A DNA stretch of 64,000 nucleotides from JBBRHQ01 sp963815645 (lineage in GTDB: Bacteria; Actinomycetota; Thermoleophilia; Solirubrobacterales; 70-9): assembly GCA_963815645.1 (NCBI GenBank), contig CAWFHL010000001.1, positions 1,736,001 to 1,800,000 on the forward strand, in the 5' to 3' direction. The notes beneath the pieces were generated by a model, which saw nothing but the letters and a program-made list of their open reading frames with translations, had not been told where the DNA came from and searched no databases. Shown one piece after another: positions 32,551 through 41,183 of the stretch. Made by a program: the position numbers and the translations under genes. Position 1 is the first letter of the stretch. Each line of letters begins with the position of its first letter.

Positions 32551-33969
32551 TCACGCTCGACGCGCCTTCTTGCCCGGGTTCAGCAGGCTCTTCGGGTCGA
32601 ATGAGTTCTTCAGGGCAAGGTGAATACGGCTCACCTCGGGCCCCCATGCCCGCTCTAGGTGCCCGGCCTTAACCGAGCCGATCCCGTGCTCTCCGGTGAT
32701 CGAGCCGCCAAGCCGCAGGGCGAGATCGAAGAGATCCCCCGCCGCCGCGGTGCCCCGCTCCACCTCAGCGGAATCGTCGAGATCGACAAGAAGGGTCGAG
32801 TGGAGATTCCCGTCCCCGGCGTGGCCCCAAGAGCAGGCGGCCAACCCATGGGCCTGGCCGATCCGGACAGTTGCCTCGATCGCCTCGAAAAGCATCTCGG
32901 GCGGAACGACGATGTCCTCCGAGACCTTGCCGCCACGCTGAGCGGCGACTGCGCCGGAAACCCCGTCGCGCCAGCGCCACAAATCCCGGATCGCCCTGCG
33001 GTCGGTGAGCCTAATCACCCCTTGGGCCCCGTCCCGGAGCGCATCGGCCAGCTCCGACGCCACCCGCTCCGCCTCCGTAGCGGATCCGTCGGCCTCCGCC
33101 AGGACGAGGAACCCGGTACCGGCCGGGACCTTCGCGGGGAACGACCCCGCCGACGCGGCGAGGGCACCCGTATCGAGGTACTCGAGCGCGGCGGCCGTCA
33201 CCCCGGCCCCGACCACCCGGAAGATCGCCTCGCATCCCTCTGCCGCCCCTGGATAGAAGGCGACCACCGGCAGGACTTCCTGTGGCGAGGGAACCAGCTG
33301 CAACCACACCGAGGTGACGATTCCCAGCGTGCCCTCCGAGCCGACCAGAAGGTGAACCAGGTCGTAGCCGGACACGTCCTTCCGCAGCGGGCCTCCGAGG
33401 CGGATCACCTCCCCCGGGGGAACGACGACCTCGAGCCCCGTCACCCAGGCGCCGGTCGCTCCGTACTTGAAGGCGTGGGGGCCGCCCGCGTTGGTGGCGA
33501 CGTTCCCCCCGATCGTCGACTGCTCGGCGGCCCCCGGATCCGGCGGAAACAGCAGGCCGTTCTCCAGGGCGAGGCGCTTGACGCGCTCTGTGGTGGCGCC
33601 CGCCTCGACCTCGATCCTCCAAAGCTCGGGGGAGAAGGAGCGGATCGCGTCGAGCCGGTCGAGCCCGACCACCACACCCCCGCGGGGAACTGCGCCGCCG
33701 GCGAGTCCGGTGCCGCCGCCACGGGGGACGATCGGCACGTCCCGGCGGTAGCACCACCGCATTACCGCCGCTACCTGGGCGGCGTCGGCGGGCCGGACCA
33801 CGGCGTCGGCGAACCCGGTGATACCGCTCATCTCCGTCGCATCGTGCAGAGCGGGGCGCGCCGAGGGGTGGTCCCCGGCGAAGGTGAACCCGGCTCCGAC
33901 GATCTCCCGGAGTTCCGCCACGAGTCCCTCGGCGTCCGGACCCCGTCCCTCTGTCATCGGTGCTCGCAT
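32551..33969 (-). CDS. FAD-linked 2-hydroxyacid oxidase/dehydrogenase (GlcD-like)
   Basis: This 472-residue flavoenzyme of the vanillyl-alcohol-oxidase fold has FAD-binding motifs VPIVPRGGGTGLAGGA and EQSTIGGNVATNAGGPHAFK. The substrate domain is present, with SWGHAGDGNLHSTLLVD and GGSITGEHGIGSVK at the metal/active site. Relatives oxidise glycolate, D-lactate or other D-2-hydroxyacids. An ATG at 33957 is an alternative start. It diverges from the large plus-strand cluster across a 104-nt gap and probably belongs to the same pathway. Confidence 0.88.
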   Translation of the reverse strand: MRAPMTEGRGPDAEGLVAELREIVGAGFTFAGDHPSARPALHDATEMSGITGFADAVVRPADAAQVAAVMRWCYRRDVPIVPRGGGTGLAGGAVPRGGVVVGLDRLDAIRSFSPELWRIEVEAGATTERVKRLALENGLLFPPDPGAAEQSTIGGNVATNAGGPHAFKYGATGAWVTGLEVVVPPGEVIRLGGPLRKDVSGYDLVHLLVGSEGTLGIVTSVWLQLVPSPQEVLPVVAFYPGAAEGCEAIFRVVGAGVTAAALEYLDTGALAASAGSFPAKVPAGTGFLVLAEADGSATEAERVASELADALRDGAQGVIRLTDRRAIRDLWRWRDGVSGAVAAQRGGKVSEDIVVPPEMLFEAIEATVRIGQAHGLAACSWGHAGDGNLHSTLLVDLDDSAEVERGTAAAGDLFDLALRLGGSITGEHGIGSVKAGHLERAWGPEVSRIHLALKNSFDPKSLLNPGKKARRA

Positions 33970-33981
33970 AGATCGGATGGC

Positions 33982-34017
33982 TTGACCCGGACCACTCTAG
34001 GTACGTAGCATGTTACC
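33982..34017 (+). promoter_or_regulatory. Candidate promoter of the catabolic cluster
   Basis: TTGACC (33982-33987) and TAGCAT (34006-34011) are spaced by 18 bp and lie about 60 nt before the ThDP gene. An imperfect inverted repeat GGTA-N10-TACC (34000-34017) covers the -10 element and could bind the GntR regulator encoded downstream. Both calls are by eye. Confidence 0.45.
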
Positions 34018-34073
34018 GGCCATAGGCAAGGCCCGGTGCGGATCAGGGCCTCGAAAGCGAGAGGAGCGGGTTG

Positions 34074-35822
34074 ATGAAAATGACCGGCGGAGAGATCGTC
34101 GCGGAGTACCTGATCTCCGAGGGAATTCCCTATGTCTGCGGGATTCCGGGGCACGGCGACATGGCTGCCTTCGACGCCTTCAAGGATCGTTCCGACCGGA
34201 TCTCGATCATCGCTCCCCGCCACGAGCAGGCGGCGGCGCACATGGCCGACGCCTACTACCGCGCCTCGGGGCGGCCATTGGCGACACTGACGTCGATCGG
34301 GCCGGGCTCGGTGAATCTCGCCACCGGGCTCTCCACGGCCTATGTCGACTCGGTCCCGGTGATCTCGTTCACGGGGGGCCCCCAGACCTACATGCTCGGG
34401 CGCGGCGTCCTCCAGGAGATCGAGCGCTCAACCGACAACGCCTTCCCGCAGCTCCTTCGCCCCGTCGTCAAGCGCGGTTGGGACGTCCAGCACACCGGAC
34501 TTCTCACCGACGTCCTGCCTAGGGCCTTCAACGTCGCCCTCACGGGCCGGCCTGGCCCCGTCCACGTCGAACTGCCGATGGACGTGCAGGCTGAGGCCGT
34601 CGAGGCCACGCTCCCGGTCCCCTCGGAGCGCCGCAGCGCCGGGCGTCAGCGTCCTGACGCGGATGCGATCGACGAAGCGACGAAGCTGCTGCTCGCGGCG
34701 CGACGGCCCGTGATCCTGGCCGGCGGCGGCTGCCTCTCCGCCGGCGCCGCCAAGGAGTTGAAGGCGGTTGCCGAGCGGTTGGGCGCCGCTGTCGTGGTGA
34801 CGATGATGGGAAAGGGGGTGTTCCCTGAAGACCACCCGCTCTCAGCCGAGCACACCGGGTCGAACGGGACGATCTGCGGCAACCACATGACCCGCGAGGC
34901 AGACGTGATCCTCGCCGTTGGAACCCGCTTCGCCGAGCAGACCTGCTCCTCCTACGTTCCCGGGCAGTCGTTCTCTATACCGCCGACCAGGATCGTCCAT
35001 CTCGACATCGACCCCCACGAGATCGGCAAGAACTACCCGACCGAGGTCGGCGCCGTCTGCGACGCGAGATCCGGTCTCGGGGATCTGCTCGATGCTCTCG
35101 ACGACCGCGGCGGCGGCGCGGTCGATCACGAGGTCTACCGGGCGGAGATCGCGGAGTGGAAGCGCCGCTGGCACGACGCGCTCACCGATCGCTGGAGCGA
35201 GAACCTCTCGATGAGCAGGGTCCTGCACGAGATTCGTGACTCCGCTCCGCGCGAGGCGATCGCGATCGCCTCCGCCGGACACCCCCAGATCCAGGCCTTC
35301 CAGGAGTTCCTCTCCTACGAGCCGCGGACCTGGCTGTCCCCCGGCGGTTACTCGACCATGGGCTATACGCTCCCGGCCGCGATCGGCGCGAAGCTGGCCC
35401 AGCCCGACCGGCCCGTGATCGGATTCGCCGGAGACGGGGACCTCCAGCAGACGATCCAGGAGTTGGCGCTCGCCTCGGAGCTCGGCGTCGGCATCGTCAT
35501 CGTCTGCCTCAACAACACGGGCTGGCTCTCGATACGCGACTTCCAGCGCGGGATGTTCGGGGAGGATCGGGCCTTCTCGGTCGAGTTCCGCGCCCGGCGC
35601 GGCGACCGGTTGATGCCGGTCGATTTCGTCTCGATCGCGAAGGGATTCAACTGCGAGGCCGAGAGGGTTACGGAGTCAGCCGGGATCGATGCGGCGATGG
35701 GGCGCGCCATGTCATCGGGCGGCCCCTACCTGATCGAGTTCGATCTCTCACGCGAGCCACGCGACACCGAGGGGATAAACGCCGGGCACTGGGACCTGCC
35801 CAAGCCTTCCTACCTCCCCTGA
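34074..35822 (+). CDS. Thiamine-diphosphate-dependent enzyme (acetolactate-synthase-like)
   Basis: This 582-residue ThDP enzyme has three domains. The N-terminal PYR domain carries the activating Glu in APRHEQAAAHMADAYY. The central domain starts near ARRPVILAGGGCLSAGAA. The C-terminal PP domain has the GDGDLQQTIQE...CLNN magnesium/ThDP motif. It resembles acetolactate synthase/glyoxylate carboligase/benzoylformate decarboxylase-type enzymes. No close named relative is evident, and the CGIPGHGDMAAFDAF opening is unusual. It probably carboligates or decarboxylates a 2-oxo acid made in the cluster. The ATG at 34074 has AGGAG 8 nt upstream. Confidence 0.85.
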   Translation: MKMTGGEIVAEYLISEGIPYVCGIPGHGDMAAFDAFKDRSDRISIIAPRHEQAAAHMADAYYRASGRPLATLTSIGPGSVNLATGLSTAYVDSVPVISFTGGPQTYMLGRGVLQEIERSTDNAFPQLLRPVVKRGWDVQHTGLLTDVLPRAFNVALTGRPGPVHVELPMDVQAEAVEATLPVPSERRSAGRQRPDADAIDEATKLLLAARRPVILAGGGCLSAGAAKELKAVAERLGAAVVVTMMGKGVFPEDHPLSAEHTGSNGTICGNHMTREADVILAVGTRFAEQTCSSYVPGQSFSIPPTRIVHLDIDPHEIGKNYPTEVGAVCDARSGLGDLLDALDDRGGGAVDHEVYRAEIAEWKRRWHDALTDRWSENLSMSRVLHEIRDSAPREAIAIASAGHPQIQAFQEFLSYEPRTWLSPGGYSTMGYTLPAAIGAKLAQPDRPVIGFAGDGDLQQTIQELALASELGVGIVIVCLNNTGWLSIRDFQRGMFGEDRAFSVEFRARRGDRLMPVDFVSIAKGFNCEAERVTESAGIDAAMGRAMSSGGPYLIEFDLSREPRDTEGINAGHWDLPKPSYLP

Positions 35823-35868
35823 GCGCTGTTGGAATTGCAAACCCCGAAACGCGATCAAGGGAGTGCCG

Positions 35869-37218
35869 ATGAGTGAAGACCCCGGCCCCAGAGCAGCTCA
35901 TGGCGCCGACGGGCAGGCGCTGCGCGAATCCTCGGAAGAGTTCGTCCTCAAGTGCATGGGTGACGTCGACCTCGGGCTGTTGAGCGGGGAGGGCGTTCGC
36001 GTCCGTGACGCCGACGGCCGTGAGTACCTGGACGCGATCTCGGCCGAGTGGGTGCTCAACCTCGGTTTCCGCCACCCCGAGGTAAGAGCCGCGATCGAAG
36101 CCCAGCTCGACACGATCGACTATGTCTCGCCCGTATTCGACAGCGTCGCCCGCACCGAGCTGGCCGCAAAGCTTGCCGACCTTGCCCCCGGGCGGCTCGC
36201 GAAGGTGCTCTATGGGATCTCGGGGGCGGCGGCGGTCGAGGGCGCTATGCACCTTGCGATGAGGACCACCGAGGGCAGCGACTTCGTCTGCCTCGACGCC
36301 GCATTCCACGGCCGTTCCTTTGCGACGATCGGGCTCACCTACGTCCACCCCGGGATGGTCGAGGGGTCGAACCGCGGGCTCGATCGCTACCTCCCACGCC
36401 AGGTCCGGATTCCGAACTACTACTGCTACCGGTGCCCGCTCGGCCTCGAGCGCGAGACCTGCGACTTGGCCTGCGCCGGGTACATCGACTTCGCCCTCGA
36501 ACGCGCCCACACGAACGGTCCGGCTGGAGTCATGGTCGAGCCCTTTCAGGCCAACGGGGGGATGGTTCCCGCGCCGGACGGCTACCTCGAGCGCGCCCAT
36601 GAGATCTGCCGGGCCCACGACGTTCCCCTGATTGTTGACGAGGTACAGGGCGCGCTCTGTCGCTGCGGACCCATGTTCGCCTCCGAGCGTGCCGGGATCG
36701 AGCCGGAGATGATCATCCTCGGCAAGGCGCTGGGCGGGGGGCTGCCCCTCTCGGCGACGATCTCGGTCCCCGAGTACTCCGAGCTGCTGCCGTGGGAATA
36801 CGGATTCACGCAGGCTGGCAACCCGCTCGCGTGCGCCGCCGGCCTCGCGATGCTGGAGGTGATGGAGCGCGACGACCTATCCGGCAACTCGGAGCGGATG
36901 GGCGCACTTCTGCTGGACGGCCTCGCCGAGATCCAGTCCGGCTCGAAGCTGATTGGAGAGGTTCGCGGTGAGGGCCTGATGATTGGCGTCGAACTTGTCA
37001 GTGACCCGGAGACGAAGGAGCCCGCGAACCGCGAGGCCGACATGGTGATGGGGGCCTGCTTGGAGCACGGGCTGATGGTGGGCAAGTCGGGGCCCGTTTT
37101 CGGTTCTAACGGAAACGTGATCAAGTTCAAGCCCGCCGTCAACGTCAACGAGGATGAGATCGCTGAGATGGCGGAGCTCTTCGGACGGGCGCTGGGCCAG
37201 GTGGAGGGGACGCTTTGA
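35869..37218 (+). CDS. Class III aminotransferase (PLP)
   Basis: This 449-residue omega-aminotransferase-like protein has the PLP lysine in MIILGKALGGGLPLSA and the Asp contacting pyridine nitrogen in PLIVDEVQGALCRCG. The glycine-rich phosphate region is LYGISGAAAVEGAMH. A Cys-rich insert (YYCYRCPLGLERETCDLACA) is seen in AGXT2-like members. It would move the amino group of an omega-amino acid (beta-alanine- or GABA-like) to pyruvate or 2-oxoglutarate, fitting the aldehyde dehydrogenases downstream. GGGAGT precedes the ATG at 35869. Its stop overlaps the next ATG. Confidence 0.9.
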   Translation: MSEDPGPRAAHGADGQALRESSEEFVLKCMGDVDLGLLSGEGVRVRDADGREYLDAISAEWVLNLGFRHPEVRAAIEAQLDTIDYVSPVFDSVARTELAAKLADLAPGRLAKVLYGISGAAAVEGAMHLAMRTTEGSDFVCLDAAFHGRSFATIGLTYVHPGMVEGSNRGLDRYLPRQVRIPNYYCYRCPLGLERETCDLACAGYIDFALERAHTNGPAGVMVEPFQANGGMVPAPDGYLERAHEICRAHDVPLIVDEVQGALCRCGPMFASERAGIEPEMIILGKALGGGLPLSATISVPEYSELLPWEYGFTQAGNPLACAAGLAMLEVMERDDLSGNSERMGALLLDGLAEIQSGSKLIGEVRGEGLMIGVELVSDPETKEPANREADMVMGACLEHGLMVGKSGPVFGSNGNVIKFKPAVNVNEDEIAEMAELFGRALGQVEGTL

Positions 37219-38021
37219 TGGAGTCGCTCTCGGGCAGGCTCGGCTTCATCGCCGGCCTTGGCTACGAGGAGCACTCCGCCGACTCGGTCGTCGAGTCGCT
37301 GCTGGAGGCCGGATACGACGGTGTCGAATGGACAATTGCCCACCTCGATGACCTGCGTCGGCCGGCGTTCGCGCTTGCCTGCCAGCAGGACCTGGTCGGC
37401 GGAGGCGAATCGGCGCTCGGCGTGAGCCTGACGGCGATCGAGCGCGCCCACGAGGCCGAGGTGCCGGTGGTCGACGTCGTGACGGGGCCGAACCTCTGGG
37501 AGCCCGGGGCCGCGCCGCGCCGCGACGAGGCGGCCTGGAGCGTCGCACTGCGATCGCTTGAGGCGATTTGCGAGAAGGCGGGGCCGCTCGGCGTCGCGGT
37601 CGGCTTCGAGCCCTGCTGGGGGACGCTGGCGAATGATGGCGAGCGCGCCCGGCGGGTTCTCGAAGCCGTCCCCGTTGGAGTGACGCTCGACCCGAGCCAC
37701 TTCGTTATGACCGGGGACGACGTCGCCGCCCTGGTTCGCGAGTGGGGTGAGCGGATCGTCAACGTGCACCTCAAGGACGCATTCGGGCGCCCGGGGTTCG
37801 AAGGCGAGGATTTCCTCTTCTGCCTCCTGGGTGAGGGCAAGGTGCCGTGGCCGCAGTTCTTCGGGGCGCTCGATGAGGTTGGTTACTCGGGGCCGCTGAG
37901 CGTCGAGTTCGAGGCCTACGCCTATTACCAGCAGGTGCTCGGCGGCGACCCCGCCGCCGCCGCGCGGCTCGCCCTTGGGCAGGCCAAGGTGTTACTGGAG
38001 GGGGTTCACTCGCGGTCATGA
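37218..38021 (+). CDS. Sugar-phosphate isomerase/epimerase-like TIM barrel
   Basis: This 267-residue xylose-isomerase-like barrel has metal-binding residues spread over VGFEPCWGTL (Glu), GVTLDPSHFVMTGDD (Asp, His), VNVHLKDAFG (His) and SVEFEAYAYY (Glu). Relatives include hydroxypyruvate isomerase and inosose dehydratase. The ATG overlaps the aminotransferase stop (TGATG). Together with the ThDP enzyme and the following Gfo/Idh dehydrogenase it recalls glyoxylate or inositol pathways, but the specific reaction is open. Confidence 0.85.
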   Translation: MESLSGRLGFIAGLGYEEHSADSVVESLLEAGYDGVEWTIAHLDDLRRPAFALACQQDLVGGGESALGVSLTAIERAHEAEVPVVDVVTGPNLWEPGAAPRRDEAAWSVALRSLEAICEKAGPLGVAVGFEPCWGTLANDGERARRVLEAVPVGVTLDPSHFVMTGDDVAALVREWGERIVNVHLKDAFGRPGFEGEDFLFCLLGEGKVPWPQFFGALDEVGYSGPLSVEFEAYAYYQQVLGGDPAAAARLALGQAKVLLEGVHSRS

Positions 38022-39019
38022 TCCGGGTCGCTCTTGTCGGGCTCGGCGAGATCGGCGCCCACCACGCGGCGGCGCTGCGGTCGTCGCCCCAGGTCGATCT
38101 GGTCGCGGTCTGCGATCTCGATCGCGAGCTGGCCGACCGTTTCGCCGACGGAAAGGCGATGGCGTACACGGACTTCGCCGAGATGCTCGCCGAGCAGAGG
38201 CCCGATGTGGTGGACCTATGCGTCCCTCACTCGCTTCACTGCCCGGTGGCGCTCAAATCTCTTTCGGCGGGGGCCCACGTGATCGTTGAGAAGCCTCTCG
38301 CCCCGACGCTCGCCGAGTGCGACCGGATCATCGCCGCCGCTCGCGATGCCGGGCGCTTCGTCGGGGTCTCACACAACCAGCTCTTCTACGAGCCCCACGT
38401 CGCCCTCTTGGGCCTGATCTCCGAGGGCGGGCTAGGCACGGTCCAGACGCTGCGGGCCCGCCTCGGGATCGGGGGCAAGTACGGGGGCTGGCGGTCCAAT
38501 CCGGAACTCGCGGGCGGCGGCCTGCTGATGGACGCGGGGCTGCACAGGATCTACCTGATGCGCGCGCTCGGCGGTCCCGTCGCCGCGGTCTCGGCCCAGA
38601 TGGACGACCCCGGGGCGGAGGACCGGTTCCTGGTCGGATTGGAGTTCGCTTCGGGGGCGCTCGGGGTGATCGACGGCGCCTACCACGGCCCCCTCGGAGT
38701 GTTCGACGACCGGGTCGAGGTCTTCGGCGACGGCGGCATGGCGGAGGTCCTCGGCTGCGAGGCTTTCTTCGAGGGGTATCTCGACGAGGGACCCCAGCTG
38801 CGTGTCAGAGACGGCGGGCGCTGGCGCGACGAGCAGGTGCGCGACAGCTGGGACGCCTCGGTTGCGCGTTCGGTCGGCGCGATCGTCGCCGCACTCGACG
38901 CAGGCGCTTCCCCCAGGGTCGACGGCGCCGCCGGGCGTGAGGCCGTGGCCCTCGTCGATGCGGCCTACCGATCGGCAAGGTCGGGAGAACGGATCGAGAT
39001 CGGTGGCGCCGGTGGCTGA
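38018..39019 (+). CDS. Gfo/Idh/MocA-family oxidoreductase
   Basis: This 333-residue NAD(P)-dependent dehydrogenase has an N-terminal Rossmann fold (VALVGLGEIGAHHAAAL) and VEKPLAPTLAECDRII with the catalytic Lys of the EKP motif. The C-terminal domain has GGLLMDAGLHRIYLMRALGG, which holds the family's Asp-x-x-x-His pair. It would oxidise or reduce a polyol, sugar or ketose. It overlaps the upstream gene by 4 nt (ATGA). Confidence 0.88.
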   Translation: MIRVALVGLGEIGAHHAAALRSSPQVDLVAVCDLDRELADRFADGKAMAYTDFAEMLAEQRPDVVDLCVPHSLHCPVALKSLSAGAHVIVEKPLAPTLAECDRIIAAARDAGRFVGVSHNQLFYEPHVALLGLISEGGLGTVQTLRARLGIGGKYGGWRSNPELAGGGLLMDAGLHRIYLMRALGGPVAAVSAQMDDPGAEDRFLVGLEFASGALGVIDGAYHGPLGVFDDRVEVFGDGGMAEVLGCEAFFEGYLDEGPQLRVRDGGRWRDEQVRDSWDASVARSVGAIVAALDAGASPRVDGAAGREAVALVDAAYRSARSGERIEIGGAGG

Positions 39020-39752
39020 GCGCTCGGCCGAACGGGCGGTCGCGAGGTCCTCGCTGAGGGCGATCCGCGCCGACCGGTCGCTGACCGATCAGATCCGCGA
39101 CTCGATTCGCGAGGCGATCATCGATGGGCAGCTCGCGCCGGGCTCGCTGCACTCGGTCCAGGCTCTCGCGGATGTATTCGAGGTCTCGAGGACTCCGGTG
39201 CGCGAGGCGTTGATCGACCTCGCCGGCCAGGACATGGTGCGCTTCGAGCGCAACCGCGGGGTGCGGATCCTGCAGACTTCGATCCACGGGCTCGAGGAGA
39301 TCCTCACGATGAGGTTGCTGCTCGAGGTCCCGGCGACCCACCGAGCCACCGAACAAATGGATGCGACAACGAAACGGGGCCTGGACAGAGAGCTGGCGGC
39401 GATGACGGCGGCGGCCGAGGCCGACGACGAGGCCGCCCTGATGGCCCACGACCGGCGGTTCCACCAGCTGATCCACGAAGCCTCCGGCAACCGGCGCCTC
39501 GCCGACTACGTCGACACGCTCAGGGACCTGATCCTGATGCGGGGAGCATCGACCGCGGGGCGCTCTCGTGAGCTCGCCGACATCGTTGCCGAGCACGCCG
39601 CGATCCTCGAGGAGGTCTCGGCGGGGCATCCCGAGCGGGCCGCCGCAGCGATGAAGCGCCACCTCGTCAACACGGCTCTGCTGCTGCTCGAGCAGGAGGG
39701 GGGTCGCGACTCGGATCTCGGCCTCCCCTGGGCGGAGATCGTGCCGGGATGA
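39003..39752 (+). CDS. GntR-family regulator (FCD type)
   Basis: This ~249-residue regulator has an N-terminal winged helix (LTDQIRDSIREAIIDGQLAP, then LADVFEVSRTPVREALIDLA). The C-terminal FCD helical domain has metal/ligand residues in MAHDRRFHQLIHEASGN and IVAEHAAILEEV. A GTG at 39003 or 39012 starts it inside the end of the Gfo/Idh gene. It probably senses a carboxylate intermediate and controls the promoter near 34 kb, though no site was proved. Confidence 0.9.
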   Translation: MAPVAERSAERAVARSSLRAIRADRSLTDQIRDSIREAIIDGQLAPGSLHSVQALADVFEVSRTPVREALIDLAGQDMVRFERNRGVRILQTSIHGLEEILTMRLLLEVPATHRATEQMDATTKRGLDRELAAMTAAAEADDEAALMAHDRRFHQLIHEASGNRRLADYVDTLRDLILMRGASTAGRSRELADIVAEHAAILEEVSAGHPERAAAAMKRHLVNTALLLLEQEGGRDSDLGLPWAEIVPG

Positions 39753-41122
39753 TCAACAGCTTCGATCCGGCCCGTCCCGGGGTGTGCGTGGCTTCGGTCC
39801 CGGTCGCCCGGCCCGACGAGCTAGACACGCTGATCGACGCGGCGGTTGCGGCCCGGCCCGGTTGGGCGGGAGCCGGCCCGTCGCGCTGCGCCGCGCTCGC
39901 CGCCCTTGCCGACTCCGTCGAGCGGCGGGCGGCCGAGGCCGCCGAGCTGATCGCCCGCGAGGTCGGCAAGCCGATCGGAGAGGCCCGGGGGGAGGTCGTC
40001 CGGGCCGTGGCGATCCTCCGCTACTACGCCGAGGCCGCCCTCGACCCCGACGGGGAGACCTTCCCCTCACCGGACGGGCGTTCGACGCTGACCTCGCGCC
40101 GCGATCCGCTCGGCGTCGTCCTCGCCATCTGTCCCTGGAATTTCCCCCTGGCGATTCCCCTCTGGAAAGCCGCACCGGCTCTGGCCTACGGGAACGCGGC
40201 AATCGTCAAGCCGGCCGGTCCTGCCGCTGCGACCGCAGCATTCCTGGCCGAGTGCGCCGAGGAGGCACTCCCTCCCGGTGTGCTGAGCGTCGCCTTCATA
40301 CCGGGCCGGGACCTCGGTGGGATGCTCGACGACCGGCGTATCGACGCCGCGACCTTCACCGGCTCGACCGAGGTCGGCCTCGCCGTGATCGGACGGCTGG
40401 CGGCGCGCTGCGCTCCCGCGCAGGCGGAGATGGGAGGTCACAATCCCGCGATCGTCCTCGAGGACGCCGACGTCGAGCGGGCGGCGGAGGCGATCATCGC
40501 CGGGGCGATGGGGTATGCGGGGCAGAAGTGCACCGCGACGCGCAGGGCGATAGTTCTCCCCGGGATCCGCGAAGCCATGTTGGAGGCGCTGGCCTTTTCG
40601 CTGGCGGGGGTGGTCGTCGGCGATCCGCTGGAGGAGAACACGGTCGCCGGCCCGCTGATCGACGCCGACGCGGTTGAGGCGTTCGGCTCGGCGGTTGCCA
40701 CTGGTCTCGATGCCGGGGCTGCGGAGATCGCCCGGGGTGGAGTGGGACCCGGTGGAGGGCACTACGTCGCACCGACCGTGCTTGCGCTCGACGACCCCAC
40801 CGCGCGGGTCAACACTGAGGAAACATTCGGCCCCTTGCTGACCGTGCTTGAGGCGCGCGATGCCGACGATGCGGTGCGGATCGCCAACTCGACCCGATTT
40901 GGCCTGGTCGGGGCGGTCCACTCCAGAGACATCGCCCGGGCGACCGCGATCGCAGAGCGGCTCAGCTGCGGGATGATCCGCGTCAACGCGCCGACCCCCG
41001 GGGTGGACTACTACGCCCCCTTCGGCGGAGCCGGTGCATCCGGGTACGGTCCCCGGGAGCAGGGCAAGGCGGCCCGCGAGTTCTTCACCCGGCAGCGCAC
41101 GCTGCTCGTCTCGCCGGGCTGA
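39749..41122 (+). CDS. Aldehyde dehydrogenase (NAD(P)-dependent)
   Basis: This 457-residue enzyme has VVLAICPWNFPLAIPLWKAA (NAD site with the Asn), the catalytic Glu in QAEMGGHNPAIV and the catalytic Cys in YAGQKCTATRRAIV. The C-terminal VNTEETFGPLLTV motif is complete. It lacks a few N-terminal residues relative to 480-500-aa members, as in succinate-semialdehyde dehydrogenase-like proteins. It would oxidise the semialdehyde produced by the aminotransferase. It overlaps gntR by 4 nt and ends the first transcription unit. Confidence 0.9.
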   Translation: MINSFDPARPGVCVASVPVARPDELDTLIDAAVAARPGWAGAGPSRCAALAALADSVERRAAEAAELIAREVGKPIGEARGEVVRAVAILRYYAEAALDPDGETFPSPDGRSTLTSRRDPLGVVLAICPWNFPLAIPLWKAAPALAYGNAAIVKPAGPAAATAAFLAECAEEALPPGVLSVAFIPGRDLGGMLDDRRIDAATFTGSTEVGLAVIGRLAARCAPAQAEMGGHNPAIVLEDADVERAAEAIIAGAMGYAGQKCTATRRAIVLPGIREAMLEALAFSLAGVVVGDPLEENTVAGPLIDADAVEAFGSAVATGLDAGAAEIARGGVGPGGGHYVAPTVLALDDPTARVNTEETFGPLLTVLEARDADDAVRIANSTRFGLVGAVHSRDIARATAIAERLSCGMIRVNAPTPGVDYYAPFGGAGASGYGPREQGKAAREFFTRQRTLLVSPG

Positions 41123-41132
41123 GAGCGACGGG

Positions 41133-41178
41133 TTGGGGTGGAGCCGGGTTGTGGGTATAGCATCTGGAACCCGGTTCC
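41133..41178 (+). promoter_or_regulatory. Promoter and operator before the second aldehyde dehydrogenase
   Basis: TTGGGG (41133-41138) and TATAGC (41156-41161) are 17 bp apart. Just downstream, GGAACCCGGTTCC (41166-41178) is a perfect inverted repeat over the expected start of transcription. The same GAAC-N3-GTTC core with the same placement occurs at 44306-44320. The IclR protein encoded next is the likely binder. Confidence 0.6.
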
Positions 41179-41183
41179 GAGAG

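Noticed and set aside
32659..34008. Long plus-strand frame (449 codons) opposite the GlcD-like gene
   Set aside because: It is an antisense shadow in high-GC DNA. The minus-strand frame has full family motifs and this one has none.
34074..37218. Taurine route (sulfoacetaldehyde acetyltransferase plus taurine aminotransferase)
   Set aside because: A ThDP enzyme beside a class III aminotransferase fits superficially, but there is no phosphotransacetylase or sulfite-handling gene, and the many C-N hydrolases point elsewhere.
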